Assembly: GCF_021654285.1 (NCBI RefSeq)
Contig: NZ_JAKFZS010000012.1
Location: 1 to 64,000, forward strand
Source of the DNA: Pseudoalteromonas luteoviolacea
GTDB lineage: Bacteria > Pseudomonadota > Gammaproteobacteria > Enterobacterales > Alteromonadaceae
Direction: 5' to 3'
Length of the DNA stretch: 64,000 bases
The position numbers and the translations under genes were made by a program. Positions 45,389-53,366 of the stretch are shown here, piece by piece. Below the pieces are notes generated by a model. The model was not told the origin of the DNA and did no database searches. It worked only from the letters and a program-made list of their open reading frames with translations. Position 1 is the first letter of the stretch. The number at the start of each line of letters is the position of its first letter.

Positions 45389-45992
45389 CTTTAAGTTCCT
45401 GATAAAGTGCTTTCATAAGTATGTGCCCGATGATCACTTGGGTATCTTCAGATATTTGCATATCTTGTACATCAAAATGAAAAGCCTGATCGAGCATCGG
45501 CTTGGCTGTACCGCCTTTAAAGCCTAATATCCCGACCGTGGTCATACCGAGTACTTGTGCTTGTGCAATGGCGTTTATGATGTTTTCAGAATTACCACTG
45601 CCAGATAACACTAACAGTACATCGTGCTTGTTTGCTTTGACTTTGAGCTGGTGGCTAAAAATATTTTGATAGCCAATGTCATTGCCTAGACAGGTTAAAA
45701 TTGAACTGTTTGCAGCGAGCGCTTCTACTTTTAGAGCGTTGCCTTGAGGGTGTATACCAAAAGTAAAGTCATTAGCAAGGTGAATGGCGTTTGCAGCTGA
45801 ACCGCCATTTCCGCAGATAAATAAGGTGCCGTTATGCGCTTTCATATCGAGCAAGGTATCTACGAGCTGAGCGACTTGTTTACCGTCCAGTTGAGTGAGT
45901 ACCTGACTTAATGTCGTTGTATAGTCCGCTGTAATGGACTCTGCTGGATGTGCTATTGGCAGCTCAGAAACTGCACCTTGTTTGTTGCTCAT
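45381..45992 (-). CDS. SIS-domain phosphosugar isomerase, GmhA-like
   Basis: The roughly 203-aa product resembles phosphoheptose isomerase GmhA: LFICGNGGSAANAIHLANDF (about 52-71), LVLSGSGNSENIINAIAQAQ and a C-terminal EDTQVIIGHILMKALYQEL. It would turn sedoheptulose-7-P (or a similar ketose phosphate) into an aldose phosphate. ATG 45992 overlaps the previous stop (ATGA) and follows GAGAAG; an in-frame ATG 21 nt earlier lies inside the upstream gene. Confidence 0.8.
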   Translation of the reverse strand: MSNKQGAVSELPIAHPAESITADYTTTLSQVLTQLDGKQVAQLVDTLLDMKAHNGTLFICGNGGSAANAIHLANDFTFGIHPQGNALKVEALAANSSILTCLGNDIGYQNIFSHQLKVKANKHDVLLVLSGSGNSENIINAIAQAQVLGMTTVGILGFKGGTAKPMLDQAFHFDVQDMQISEDTQVIIGHILMKALYQELKDV

Positions 45993-46936
45993 AATACTTC
46001 TCGTTGCATCCATTTTAGGTTGTAGAAACGGTCTTGATCTTCAAGTTGACCATTTTCAAATGCATCTATTATCTCGCTAATAGCGGTACTGACATTTTTC
46101 TTTGGCGCAAAGCCAGTCGCCAATAACTTATCTGAATTTATTCTGTAGCAGCGCGGGTCGTTAGACGGTGTGACTTCAATCTCACAATCAACCTTGCTTT
46201 GTACCATTTTTGCTATATCCATGATCGAGATATTCTCGAATCCAGCATTAAATATGCCAGAAGTCTTTTCTGGGTTTTCAAGCATATAGATGTAAAGATC
46301 GGTAATATCATCGATATGAATGTTTGGACGTACTTGCGCACCACCAAACACAGTGATTTTTTTATTTTTAAGCGCTTGCATCGTCAACATATTGACAGAG
46401 ACGTCTAAACGCATACGATCTGATAGACCACATACAGTTGCAGGTCTGACAATTTGCACCGCCATGTCATCTGTGTAGCTCAGTAACACACGCTCCGCGA
46501 CCATTTTAGTTTTGTTGTATTCAGAAATTGGTTCTAATGAGAGATCTTCTGTCACTTGCTCTTCATCTTTAACGCCGTATACACTGCCAGAGGACGCATA
46601 GATAAATTGCTTAATTCCAGATTTTTTAGCTTTGTCAGCTAATTGCATGGTAGCTAAGGCACTGACTTCCCATGTTAGTTTAGGGTTGAGATCACCACAG
46701 GGGTCATTAGCAATAGATGCCAAATGAATAATGGCGTCAATACCATTTAAATCAATACTGTTTGCGTCCCTTACATCCCCTTTTATCACGGAAAGGTTTT
46801 TGTGTGCAGGTAAAAAATTGCCAAACCATTGCGTGTCTAACGCGACTACTTTATAGCCCTTATCCAAAAGCTTAGGTACGAGTACGGTGCCTTTGTAACC
46901 CGTTGCACCGGTGACTAAAATTGTTTTGTCTGTCAT
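45989..46936 (-). CDS. NAD-dependent nucleotide-sugar epimerase/dehydratase (extended SDR)
   Basis: The 315-aa product has LVTGATGYKGTVLVPKLLDK (about 6-25), the HLASIANDPC segment, YASSGSVYGVKD (about 113-124) and catalytic Tyr-Lys in EYNKTKMVAE (about 138-147). It is an epimerase or dehydratase of unknown substrate; position next to the GmhA-like gene suggests a heptose route. Confidence 0.76.
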   Translation of the reverse strand: MTDKTILVTGATGYKGTVLVPKLLDKGYKVVALDTQWFGNFLPAHKNLSVIKGDVRDANSIDLNGIDAIIHLASIANDPCGDLNPKLTWEVSALATMQLADKAKKSGIKQFIYASSGSVYGVKDEEQVTEDLSLEPISEYNKTKMVAERVLLSYTDDMAVQIVRPATVCGLSDRMRLDVSVNMLTMQALKNKKITVFGGAQVRPNIHIDDITDLYIYMLENPEKTSGIFNAGFENISIMDIAKMVQSKVDCEIEVTPSNDPRCYRINSDKLLATGFAPKKNVSTAISEIIDAFENGQLEDQDRFYNLKWMQREVL

Positions 46937-46960
46937 ATTTTCTCTACTTTAAATTACGGT

Positions 46961-48025
46961 CTATTCGGCAATTGCATAGAGGACGATTTCATTGCAAAAA
47001 TCGCCGTGAGAATGTAAGTAAAATTGATAATCACTATGGAGTTGTTCAATTAACTCCGCAATCTGCCATAGGTGTTCAGGTTCGTGATAGACTGAAATTG
47101 CTAGATTAGGCTTAAACTGCCTAATAATCTCACTAGCACCTTTAAGTGCTTCTATTTCAGCGCCTTCGACATCCATCTTGATATAATTAGGGGCAAGTCC
47201 AAAACAAATATCATCTATTTTTGCGACTTGTAAGCTATTAATTTCAGATGTTGTATTTTCGACAATTTTGCTTTGATCGCCACATGAACTAAATTCCAAT
47301 TGGGTGTTTTTAGACCATACACCAGCTGGTTGAGTGAAAACGCGCGGATAGTGCGCATCTCTATTTCTCAAGCGATTTTGTAGCTTTTTATAGTTCGTTG
47401 GGTCTGGTTCAAAGCAGACAATACTGTCAAATTCTATATTATATTTTTTTGTAATATTTACAGCTAGTTGCAATGTGTCGCCATTAAACGCGCCACAATC
47501 AATCATTTTAAGAGGCGATTTAATCAAGCCTTTACTCATCAACTCCTTGGGAAAGTATTGCGTTTCCCAATCATTTTTGAGATAGGTTGTGTGGCTTGGG
47601 TTTTGTCTAAATGCCCGAATTCTCGCAAGGCAGTCTTTGCTCTGAGCATTGACGAGTTTAGTATGTAATGCGTTTAATTTTTCAGCGCACTGAATTTCAC
47701 TTTGCTGCAATGTTTGTTTATGATTTTCGTCGTAAAAATGGTTGAAAATATGGCTAAACTCGGACATAACCTCATTAAGGTCGTAGCAATTTTGAAATCC
47801 TTTCTCAATCATTTGTGCTTTTACAACATGGCTTAAGCACGAAAGCGAAATAAGTACAGGATGCTGGCTTGGTGAGACTTCATCAGGCTTAAAAATAGGG
47901 ACCCCTTTGTAATCTTTTTCATTTGAGTACAAATCAATGAAAAATAAAACTTTATCTCCCTGTTTAGACATAGCGTCGAAAACAGCTTTACCATTTCCTC
48001 CGGCGCCATAAATAATGTATTCCAT
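46961..48025 (-). CDS. FkbM-family methyltransferase with N-terminal Rossmann-like module
   Basis: The 354-aa product has the N-terminal module YIIYGAGGNGKAVFDAMSKQ, with HPVLISLSCLSHVVKAQMIE following. Its C-terminal FkbM domain has MIDCGAFNGDTLQLAVNITK (about 169-188), SIVCFEPDPTNYKKLQNRLR and YIKMDVEGAEIEALKGASEI. It is the paralogue of the FkbM gene at 35330. Likely an O-methyltransferase on a sugar. Confidence 0.8.
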   Translation of the reverse strand: MEYIIYGAGGNGKAVFDAMSKQGDKVLFFIDLYSNEKDYKGVPIFKPDEVSPSQHPVLISLSCLSHVVKAQMIEKGFQNCYDLNEVMSEFSHIFNHFYDENHKQTLQQSEIQCAEKLNALHTKLVNAQSKDCLARIRAFRQNPSHTTYLKNDWETQYFPKELMSKGLIKSPLKMIDCGAFNGDTLQLAVNITKKYNIEFDSIVCFEPDPTNYKKLQNRLRNRDAHYPRVFTQPAGVWSKNTQLEFSSCGDQSKIVENTTSEINSLQVAKIDDICFGLAPNYIKMDVEGAEIEALKGASEIIRQFKPNLAISVYHEPEHLWQIAELIEQLHSDYQFYLHSHGDFCNEIVLYAIAE

Positions 48026-48033
48026 TGGTTCCC

Positions 48034-48759
48034 CTAAACAGATTTCTGATTTACATGTTTATTTATATCGGTAAGCGTAGGCTTTTCCTTTAATTGTTTT
48101 TTTAGCTCAGGGTAGGAAAAGTCGAGGTTATTACCAAAATGTGCATAAATTGCTTTGATTGCGGTGTAATCATCAGGCTCATCCAAAGTCAGTCGCCAAT
48201 GCTCCAGCGATTCACCTTCTGCGAATGAATAAGTGGCAATCGAGCTAAATTTAGCCATGCCGAGTGTGACATGTTCTCTGTCCGCTTTGCTTGTTGCAAG
48301 CTGATGGGTCTTTTTTAAAAGCTGATATGAAAACGCTGTGCAATCTAACCCTCTAGGGTATCCACTGTGTGGCCCTAAATTGACCACGTCAAATTGAGAG
48401 CGTTGATGCTCATCGATGACTTGCTTGGTTAAATGTGGATCAATGAGGGGGCAGTCACTTGTCAGGCGTACGATAGTAGTATCATCTATCGCACCATATT
48501 GTGTCGCAGCTTCGTAATATCGAGACAACACATCTTCAGTACTACCTTGGTAATATTTTATTTTTTGCTCTTTACATAGCTCAACAATGGGGGCTTCAGA
48601 ACCATCATTGGTGGTTGCAATAATGATGTGCTCTTTAAATTCTGCAAGTCTGTCTAACATGACCTGTAGTACAGTAGAATTACACAGAGGGAGCAATACT
48701 TTGCCCGGTAATCGAGTTGAGGTCATTCTAGCTTGAATGATGATCTGAACGTTTTCCAT
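48034..48759 (-). CDS. SpsF/PseF-like cytidylyltransferase
   Basis: The enzyme probably makes CMP-pseudaminic acid (or a similar CMP-nonulosonate). The product of about 241 aa starts MENVQIIIQARMTSTRLPGK, the SpsF nucleotide-binding signature, then IIIATTNDGSEAPIVELCK, VRLTSDCPLIDP (metal Asp) and a C-terminal WRLTLDEPDDYTAI. Upstream TTG 48792 and ATG 48777 are alternative starts. It is the first gene of the minus-strand run and is divergent from pseI. Confidence 0.75.
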   Translation of the reverse strand: MENVQIIIQARMTSTRLPGKVLLPLCNSTVLQVMLDRLAEFKEHIIIATTNDGSEAPIVELCKEQKIKYYQGSTEDVLSRYYEAATQYGAIDDTTIVRLTSDCPLIDPHLTKQVIDEHQRSQFDVVNLGPHSGYPRGLDCTAFSYQLLKKTHQLATSKADREHVTLGMAKFSSIATYSFAEGESLEHWRLTLDEPDDYTAIKAIYAHFGNNLDFSYPELKKQLKEKPTLTDINKHVNQKSV

Positions 48760-48943
48760 CGAAGTCGTTGTTATCATTATAATTGCGTTCAATATAGCAA
48801 ATCATTACACTCAAATACAGAATAAAAAATTGATTGTGTGCGTTGAGTTTATTGGCGTTGGGCGCTTTTTGTACCATTGTTAATTGTCGGCGTGAAATTT
48901 GCTACGCAATTTGTATTATATGCCTAAAAAAGAAGAGAGCATT
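48760..48943. promoter_or_regulatory. Divergent intergenic region between spsF-like gene and pseI
   Basis: This 184-nt stretch separates the long minus-strand operon from the plus-strand pseI operon and must hold promoters for both. It is AT-rich around 48775-48840. No GG-N10-GC site or FliA-type match that I would trust is visible, so sigma70-type control is the default guess. Confidence 0.4.
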
Positions 48944-49984
48944 GTGAATTTTAAATCTCAATTTCAGATATCAGGCAGGGAAGTTGGTCATGACTCACCT
49001 TGCTACATCATTGCTGAAATGTCGGCTAATCACGGCCAATCACTAAGTAAAGCAAAGGAATTAGTACACGCTGCAAAAGAGGCGGGTGCAGACGCTATAA
49101 AGTTGCAGACTTATACTGCAGACACCCTAACTATGGACTGCAAGCTTCCGCATTTTGAAGCAACGGGGCCCTGGAAAGGACAGTATCTCCATGACTTATA
49201 TAAAGGCGCTTATATGCCTTGGGATTTCCATGCGGAGCTGTTCGAGCTTTCAGCTAAGATAGGTTTGACGTGCTTTTCATCGCCATTTGATAAATCGGCT
49301 GTGGATTTATTGCAGCAGTTTGATGCACCAGCTTATAAAATAGCATCTCCAGAGCTAATAGATCATCAACTTATCAAAGATGTAGCCGCTACAAAAAAAC
49401 CTATGATCATGTCAACGGGCGGTGCAACGCTGAACGAGATTGCACAAGCAGTCAAAGTTGCTGAGGATGCAGGTGTACAAGCGCTTGCACTGATGAAGTG
49501 CACAAGCACTTACCCAGCACCGGCTGAATCAATAAACTTGCGAACTATTCCACATATGCGTGACGCATTTGGATGTCCAGTAGGATTATCTGACCATACC
49601 TTGGGCAATGATGTACCTTTGGCGTCTGTGGCAGTCGGTGCCTGCATGATTGAAAAGCATTTTGTTTTGGATAAAACAGATAATACCGCAGATAGCTTTT
49701 TTTCAATGACGCCGGATGAGTTAAAAGCGCTGGTACATGGTGTGCGTCAAATTGAAAAGGCGATGGGCACGGTTCACTATCCTAGTGAAGCGTCAAAAGC
49801 CCGTCGCTGTGTTTATATTATTAAAGATATTAAGGCAAATGAAGTCCTGACCGCAGCGCATTTAAGGCAAATGCGTCCCGGAGGTGGTGAGATCATGCCC
49901 CAAGAGTTACCTAGGCTTATTGGCCGCCGTGTTAATAAGGCGCTTGTTTGTGGCACACAGCTAAGCTGGGAGGACTTACAATAA
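48944..49984 (+). CDS. pseI: Pseudaminic acid synthase PseI
   Basis: PseI condenses 2,4-diacetamido-2,4,6-trideoxy-altrose with phosphoenolpyruvate to give pseudaminic acid. The 346-aa product has IIAEMSANHGQSLSKAKELV, ADAIKLQTYTADTLTMDC and GPWKGQYLHDLYKGAYMPWD, the PseI-type segment that separates it from NeuB. It has a C-terminal SAF domain (RRCVYIIKDIKANEVLTAAH). GTG 48944 follows AGAGAG by about 4 nt; ATG 48920 is an alternative. It ends overlapping the ACP start (TAATG). Confidence 0.88.
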   Translation: MNFKSQFQISGREVGHDSPCYIIAEMSANHGQSLSKAKELVHAAKEAGADAIKLQTYTADTLTMDCKLPHFEATGPWKGQYLHDLYKGAYMPWDFHAELFELSAKIGLTCFSSPFDKSAVDLLQQFDAPAYKIASPELIDHQLIKDVAATKKPMIMSTGGATLNEIAQAVKVAEDAGVQALALMKCTSTYPAPAESINLRTIPHMRDAFGCPVGLSDHTLGNDVPLASVAVGACMIEKHFVLDKTDNTADSFFSMTPDELKALVHGVRQIEKAMGTVHYPSEASKARRCVYIIKDIKANEVLTAAHLRQMRPGGGEIMPQELPRLIGRRVNKALVCGTQLSWEDLQ

Positions 49985-50232
49985 TGATTTCTAAAGAGAC
50001 GTTACTTGAATATATTCAGCAATTTTTGGAAGAGCGTGGGGTATTGCTCGATGTATCTTCACTAGAGAGTTATAACTTCATTGCTGAGGGGGAGTTGGAT
50101 TCATTTGAAATTTTAACACTGACGATGGGAATTGAGGCGCACTTTTCTGTCTCTGTCGCCCCTGAATTACTGTTGGATGAAAAAAATGCCATAGTGGGCA
50201 ACCTTGTGAATGCTCTGACGGAAAGCATATGA
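49984..50232 (+). CDS. Dedicated acyl carrier protein
   Basis: The 82-aa product has the phosphopantetheine site in EGELDSFEILTLTMGIE (Ser40 of DSF), a close match to the DSL motif, and four-helix ACP size. It carries acyl groups as thioesters. Location between PseI and a PseG-GNAT fusion, with an AMP ligase downstream, indicates service in sugar N-acylation rather than fatty acid synthesis. ATG 49984 overlaps the pseI stop; the next gene overlaps by ATGA. Confidence 0.85.
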   Translation: MISKETLLEYIQQFLEERGVLLDVSSLESYNFIAEGELDSFEILTLTMGIEAHFSVSVAPELLLDEKNAIVGNLVNALTESI

Positions 50233-51821
50233 TTGCATTTCGTGTAGATACACAATGTGGAATGGGCCATTTTATGCGAATGAAATGGCTTGCAGTAGAG
50301 TTAGAAAAGCGCAGCGAACCCACCATTTTTTTTATTGATCAAAGTGATGCATTAGTGCACTTTAAAAACGAATTAAATGCTGAGCTTGTCATCGTCCCTC
50401 AAACTGGCAGCTGCCAAGATGACGCAAATTTCTGTTTAACCTATCTAAAGTCACAAAAGCACGAGATTAAATGGTTTGTTGTTGATGGTTATACGTTTGG
50501 TGAGAGCTGGGAAGCAGAAACAAAAGTACATGGCATAAAGCTGCTGGCTGTGGATGACTTGGCTCGACAACATATTTCTGATGCGGTACTTGATATGAAA
50601 TGGGCCGGTAGCGTGACTTCAGAGCGATATGATGGCTTAGTGTCCGCTGAGACAGATAAGCTACTAGGGCCAGAGTTTGCCATCTTATCTCCAGAGTATC
50701 ATTTAGCTGCGTCTACTTCGCTATCTCGTACAAATCGTATTACTTTCTCTCTTGGCGGCGGTGGTAGTTGGCATGCTTTGACACCCGTTATAGAGCAGCT
50801 ATGCATACAAGCCCCGGGAATTAGCGAGTTTGTTGCTATTATAGGCCCTAAAGCGACAGATATTGAAGCGCTTGAGGCCCTTTGTGAACAGTACGCGCAG
50901 TTAACACTGGTTTATGCACCAAGTAGCTTATCTGAGTACTACAGAAAAACAGGGTTGTTTGTAGGGGCATTAGGTACATCATTGTATGAACTGGCCGCGA
51001 CCAAAACACCTGCACTGACTTTTTCACTCGCAGTTAACCAGAACAACAACATTGAAGACTTAGAGCAACTGGGGCATTTTTATCATATTGAGGATTTGCT
51101 TAATTTTTCCGCTGATAAAATAGCCAGACTGATCCAATCGTTATTCGAGTATAGAGCAGCCATTGAGAAACAGCGCTTAAGCCCTTTGGTATCGGTCGAT
51201 GGTCACGGAGCAAGGCGCATTGCTGATTACTTGACAAGTGGTCAGTTGTTGAGTGGTTTACCCATGCATCAGGCGCCGCCTACACTTAAGGGCCTAGTGT
51301 CTCAATTAACAGACTCTTTGGGCGTTCGAGAAGTTCAATTGTCAGATGTTAATCGCTATTTATCAGCGCGCAATCGTACAGAAAATATGTGGCGGATGAC
51401 AATCACCGACTCTATCAAGTCCATTGATCATTACACTTGGTGGTTTAACAATCAACGACACTCATTTGTATTGGAAGACAATGGATTGCCTTTAATTTAT
51501 GTGTGGCATCAAGTATATCGTCACAAAGATACAGAGTACCTGTATGGAGGGTGGTTTGCGGCGAGTGATAAGGTAAACTTTGTTCATGCTCAAATGGTTT
51601 TAAAATGGCAATTAGCCTATTGTGAAGCGTTACATCCCAACGCGACTTGGGTCGCTGTGATTAATAAAGAGAATAAATTCGTTAATTTACTCAACCAAAA
51701 AGAAGGATTTATCCAGGCAGATAAGGCTTCAGATGAGTTTTTAGTTACACAAATTATATTCCCCCAAGCATCAGAGGAAGAGTTTAATTATGTCGCAAAG
51801 TTTCCAGCAAGCCGAGGCTAA
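50229..51821 (+). CDS. Fusion: PseG-like UDP-sugar hydrolase and PseH/GNAT-like N-acyltransferase
   Basis: The 530-aa product joins two steps. Residues 1-330 resemble PseG (GT-B fold UDP-sugar hydrolase): FRVDTQCGMGHFMRMKWLAV with the catalytic His in GMGH, and ITFSLGGGGSWHALTPVIEQ (about 174-193). Residues about 365-520 resemble PseH-type acyltransferases: VNRYLSARNRTENMWRM, IKSIDHYTWWF and YLYGGWFAASDKVN. It would acylate the C-4 amine and remove UDP. The adjacent ACP suggests the acyl donor is not acetyl-CoA (inference). Confidence 0.78.
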   Translation: MIAFRVDTQCGMGHFMRMKWLAVELEKRSEPTIFFIDQSDALVHFKNELNAELVIVPQTGSCQDDANFCLTYLKSQKHEIKWFVVDGYTFGESWEAETKVHGIKLLAVDDLARQHISDAVLDMKWAGSVTSERYDGLVSAETDKLLGPEFAILSPEYHLAASTSLSRTNRITFSLGGGGSWHALTPVIEQLCIQAPGISEFVAIIGPKATDIEALEALCEQYAQLTLVYAPSSLSEYYRKTGLFVGALGTSLYELAATKTPALTFSLAVNQNNNIEDLEQLGHFYHIEDLLNFSADKIARLIQSLFEYRAAIEKQRLSPLVSVDGHGARRIADYLTSGQLLSGLPMHQAPPTLKGLVSQLTDSLGVREVQLSDVNRYLSARNRTENMWRMTITDSIKSIDHYTWWFNNQRHSFVLEDNGLPLIYVWHQVYRHKDTEYLYGGWFAASDKVNFVHAQMVLKWQLAYCEALHPNATWVAVINKENKFVNLLNQKEGFIQADKASDEFLVTQIIFPQASEEEFNYVAKFPASRG

Positions 51822-53334
51822 GATGGGTGGGATTTACGCTATTTTTAAAGACCATGTGAAATCGTCACCTGATAAAACAGCGGTCATTTTCAAGCATACC
51901 AGCTTAAGTTACCAAGAGCTGGACCAAAAAGTATGTCGGTTAGCTTTATATTTTACTAAGATAGGCCTCAAAGCAGGACATAGGATCGCGCTATTTGCAC
52001 CAAACGGAATAGAGTATCCCGTGGTATTAATGACGGCTGCGAAAATGGGATTGGCTGTTGTGCCATTGCCAATGAGTTTGAAAGGTACTGCCCTTGAAGT
52101 TGCTTTGAAAAAAACGCCTGTTGCAGCCGTTTTGGCTTGGCCAACCATTAGTAAGGTATTGCTTGAGAAAGACTTAATTGAGCAAGACAAGTTAATTAGC
52201 TTTGAAAAGTCAGTTGCAGACGAAGTGACATGGCAGCAAGTTTTTGACGAACAAGATAATGAGATTTTGGACCTTGCTGAAACCACTGTCGATGCGCATG
52301 CGCCTTTTATTTTGACCATGACTTCGGGTTCTACAGGTGCACCCAAACCGATTGTATTGAGTCAGCATTGTAAAGTGCAGCGTGCGATTGAAGCGACTAA
52401 AAATTATTATGGTTTGGTTGAAAGTGACAAGGTTTTAGTGGCCACACCTTTGTACCATTCACTCGCCCAGCGAGGCGTTTTAATGCCGTTGATGTTAGGC
52501 GCAACCACAGTGATCATGGCCAAGTTTGTCCTGCAAAGCTGGCTGGATGCCATAGAAACTCACAAAATAAGCTTTTTATTTGCAGTCTCTGCTCAGTTAG
52601 AGAGCTTCCTAGCCTATGAAGGCCCAAATTTTGATCTGAGTTCTTTGCGTTGTCTTGTTTCTTCTTCAGCGGTTTTAAATGCGGAGTCAAAAAAGGCGCT
52701 ATTAAGTAGGTTGAACTGTGCATTTCACGAATGCTATGGAGCATCTGAGGTCGGCGTTGTAACCGATTTTTGTGTGTCGGCTGAGCCTGATAAAAACGGC
52801 AGTGTTGGACGGGCACTTCCTTTTGTGGATTTGAAAATCTGTAACGATGAGCGTCAACAAGTGGCTGTTGGTGAAGTGGGCGAGATTGCGTGCAAAACGC
52901 TTACTGGGTTTAGTGGTTATCACAAGATGCCTGATGCAACAGCAGCGGCTTATGACTCTGAGGGTTTTTTCTACACGGGTGATTTGGGTTATCTTGATGC
53001 ACACGGGTATTTATATTATGTGGGTAGAAAAAAAGAAGTTATCTCTAGTGGTGGTATTAATATTTTTCCACAAGACATTGAAGCTGTGATCAAACGCCAC
53101 CCTGACATCATCGAATGTGTTGCATTTGGGATCGCAGAACCTCTGTTAGGGGAAGTGATCCGAGTGGCTTATGAGCAGCGAGGAGATGCACTTTTAGATA
53201 AGGTGCTGAGACTAATGTGTTTGCAGGAATTAACTGATTATCAGCAACCAAGACAGTTTGTACGTTTGGATGAGATGCCAAGAAATCAAATGGGCAAAGT
53301 GCTGCGAAATGACGTTAAGCTACAAAACCAATAA
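51790..53334 (+). CDS. AMP-forming acyl ligase (acyl-ACP/CoA synthetase-like)
   Basis: The 514-aa enzyme belongs to the ANL superfamily. It has MTSGSTGAPKPIV (about 177-189, ATP binding), ECYGASEVGVVTDFC, YTGDLGYLDAHGYLYYVGRK and a C-terminal MPRNQMGKVLR with the catalytic Lys. It probably loads a carboxylic acid onto the neighbouring ACP. ATG 51790 has a GAGGAAGAG site and overlaps the fusion gene by 32 nt; ATG 51823 is an alternative. A hairpin follows the stop. Confidence 0.84.
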   Translation: MSQSFQQAEAKMGGIYAIFKDHVKSSPDKTAVIFKHTSLSYQELDQKVCRLALYFTKIGLKAGHRIALFAPNGIEYPVVLMTAAKMGLAVVPLPMSLKGTALEVALKKTPVAAVLAWPTISKVLLEKDLIEQDKLISFEKSVADEVTWQQVFDEQDNEILDLAETTVDAHAPFILTMTSGSTGAPKPIVLSQHCKVQRAIEATKNYYGLVESDKVLVATPLYHSLAQRGVLMPLMLGATTVIMAKFVLQSWLDAIETHKISFLFAVSAQLESFLAYEGPNFDLSSLRCLVSSSAVLNAESKKALLSRLNCAFHECYGASEVGVVTDFCVSAEPDKNGSVGRALPFVDLKICNDERQQVAVGEVGEIACKTLTGFSGYHKMPDATAAAYDSEGFFYTGDLGYLDAHGYLYYVGRKKEVISSGGINIFPQDIEAVIKRHPDIIECVAFGIAEPLLGEVIRVAYEQRGDALLDKVLRLMCLQELTDYQQPRQFVRLDEMPRNQMGKVLRNDVKLQNQ

Positions 53335-53361
53335 ATGAGTGAAGGCATCGCCTTCACTCAT
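53335..53361. terminator. Convergent hairpin terminator
   Basis: ATGAGTGAAGGC (53335-53346) and GCCTTCACTCAT (53350-53361) form a perfect 12-bp stem with a 3-nt loop between the convergent ligase and oxidoreductase genes. It can act in both directions. Confidence 0.75.
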
Positions 53362-53366
53362 AGGTA

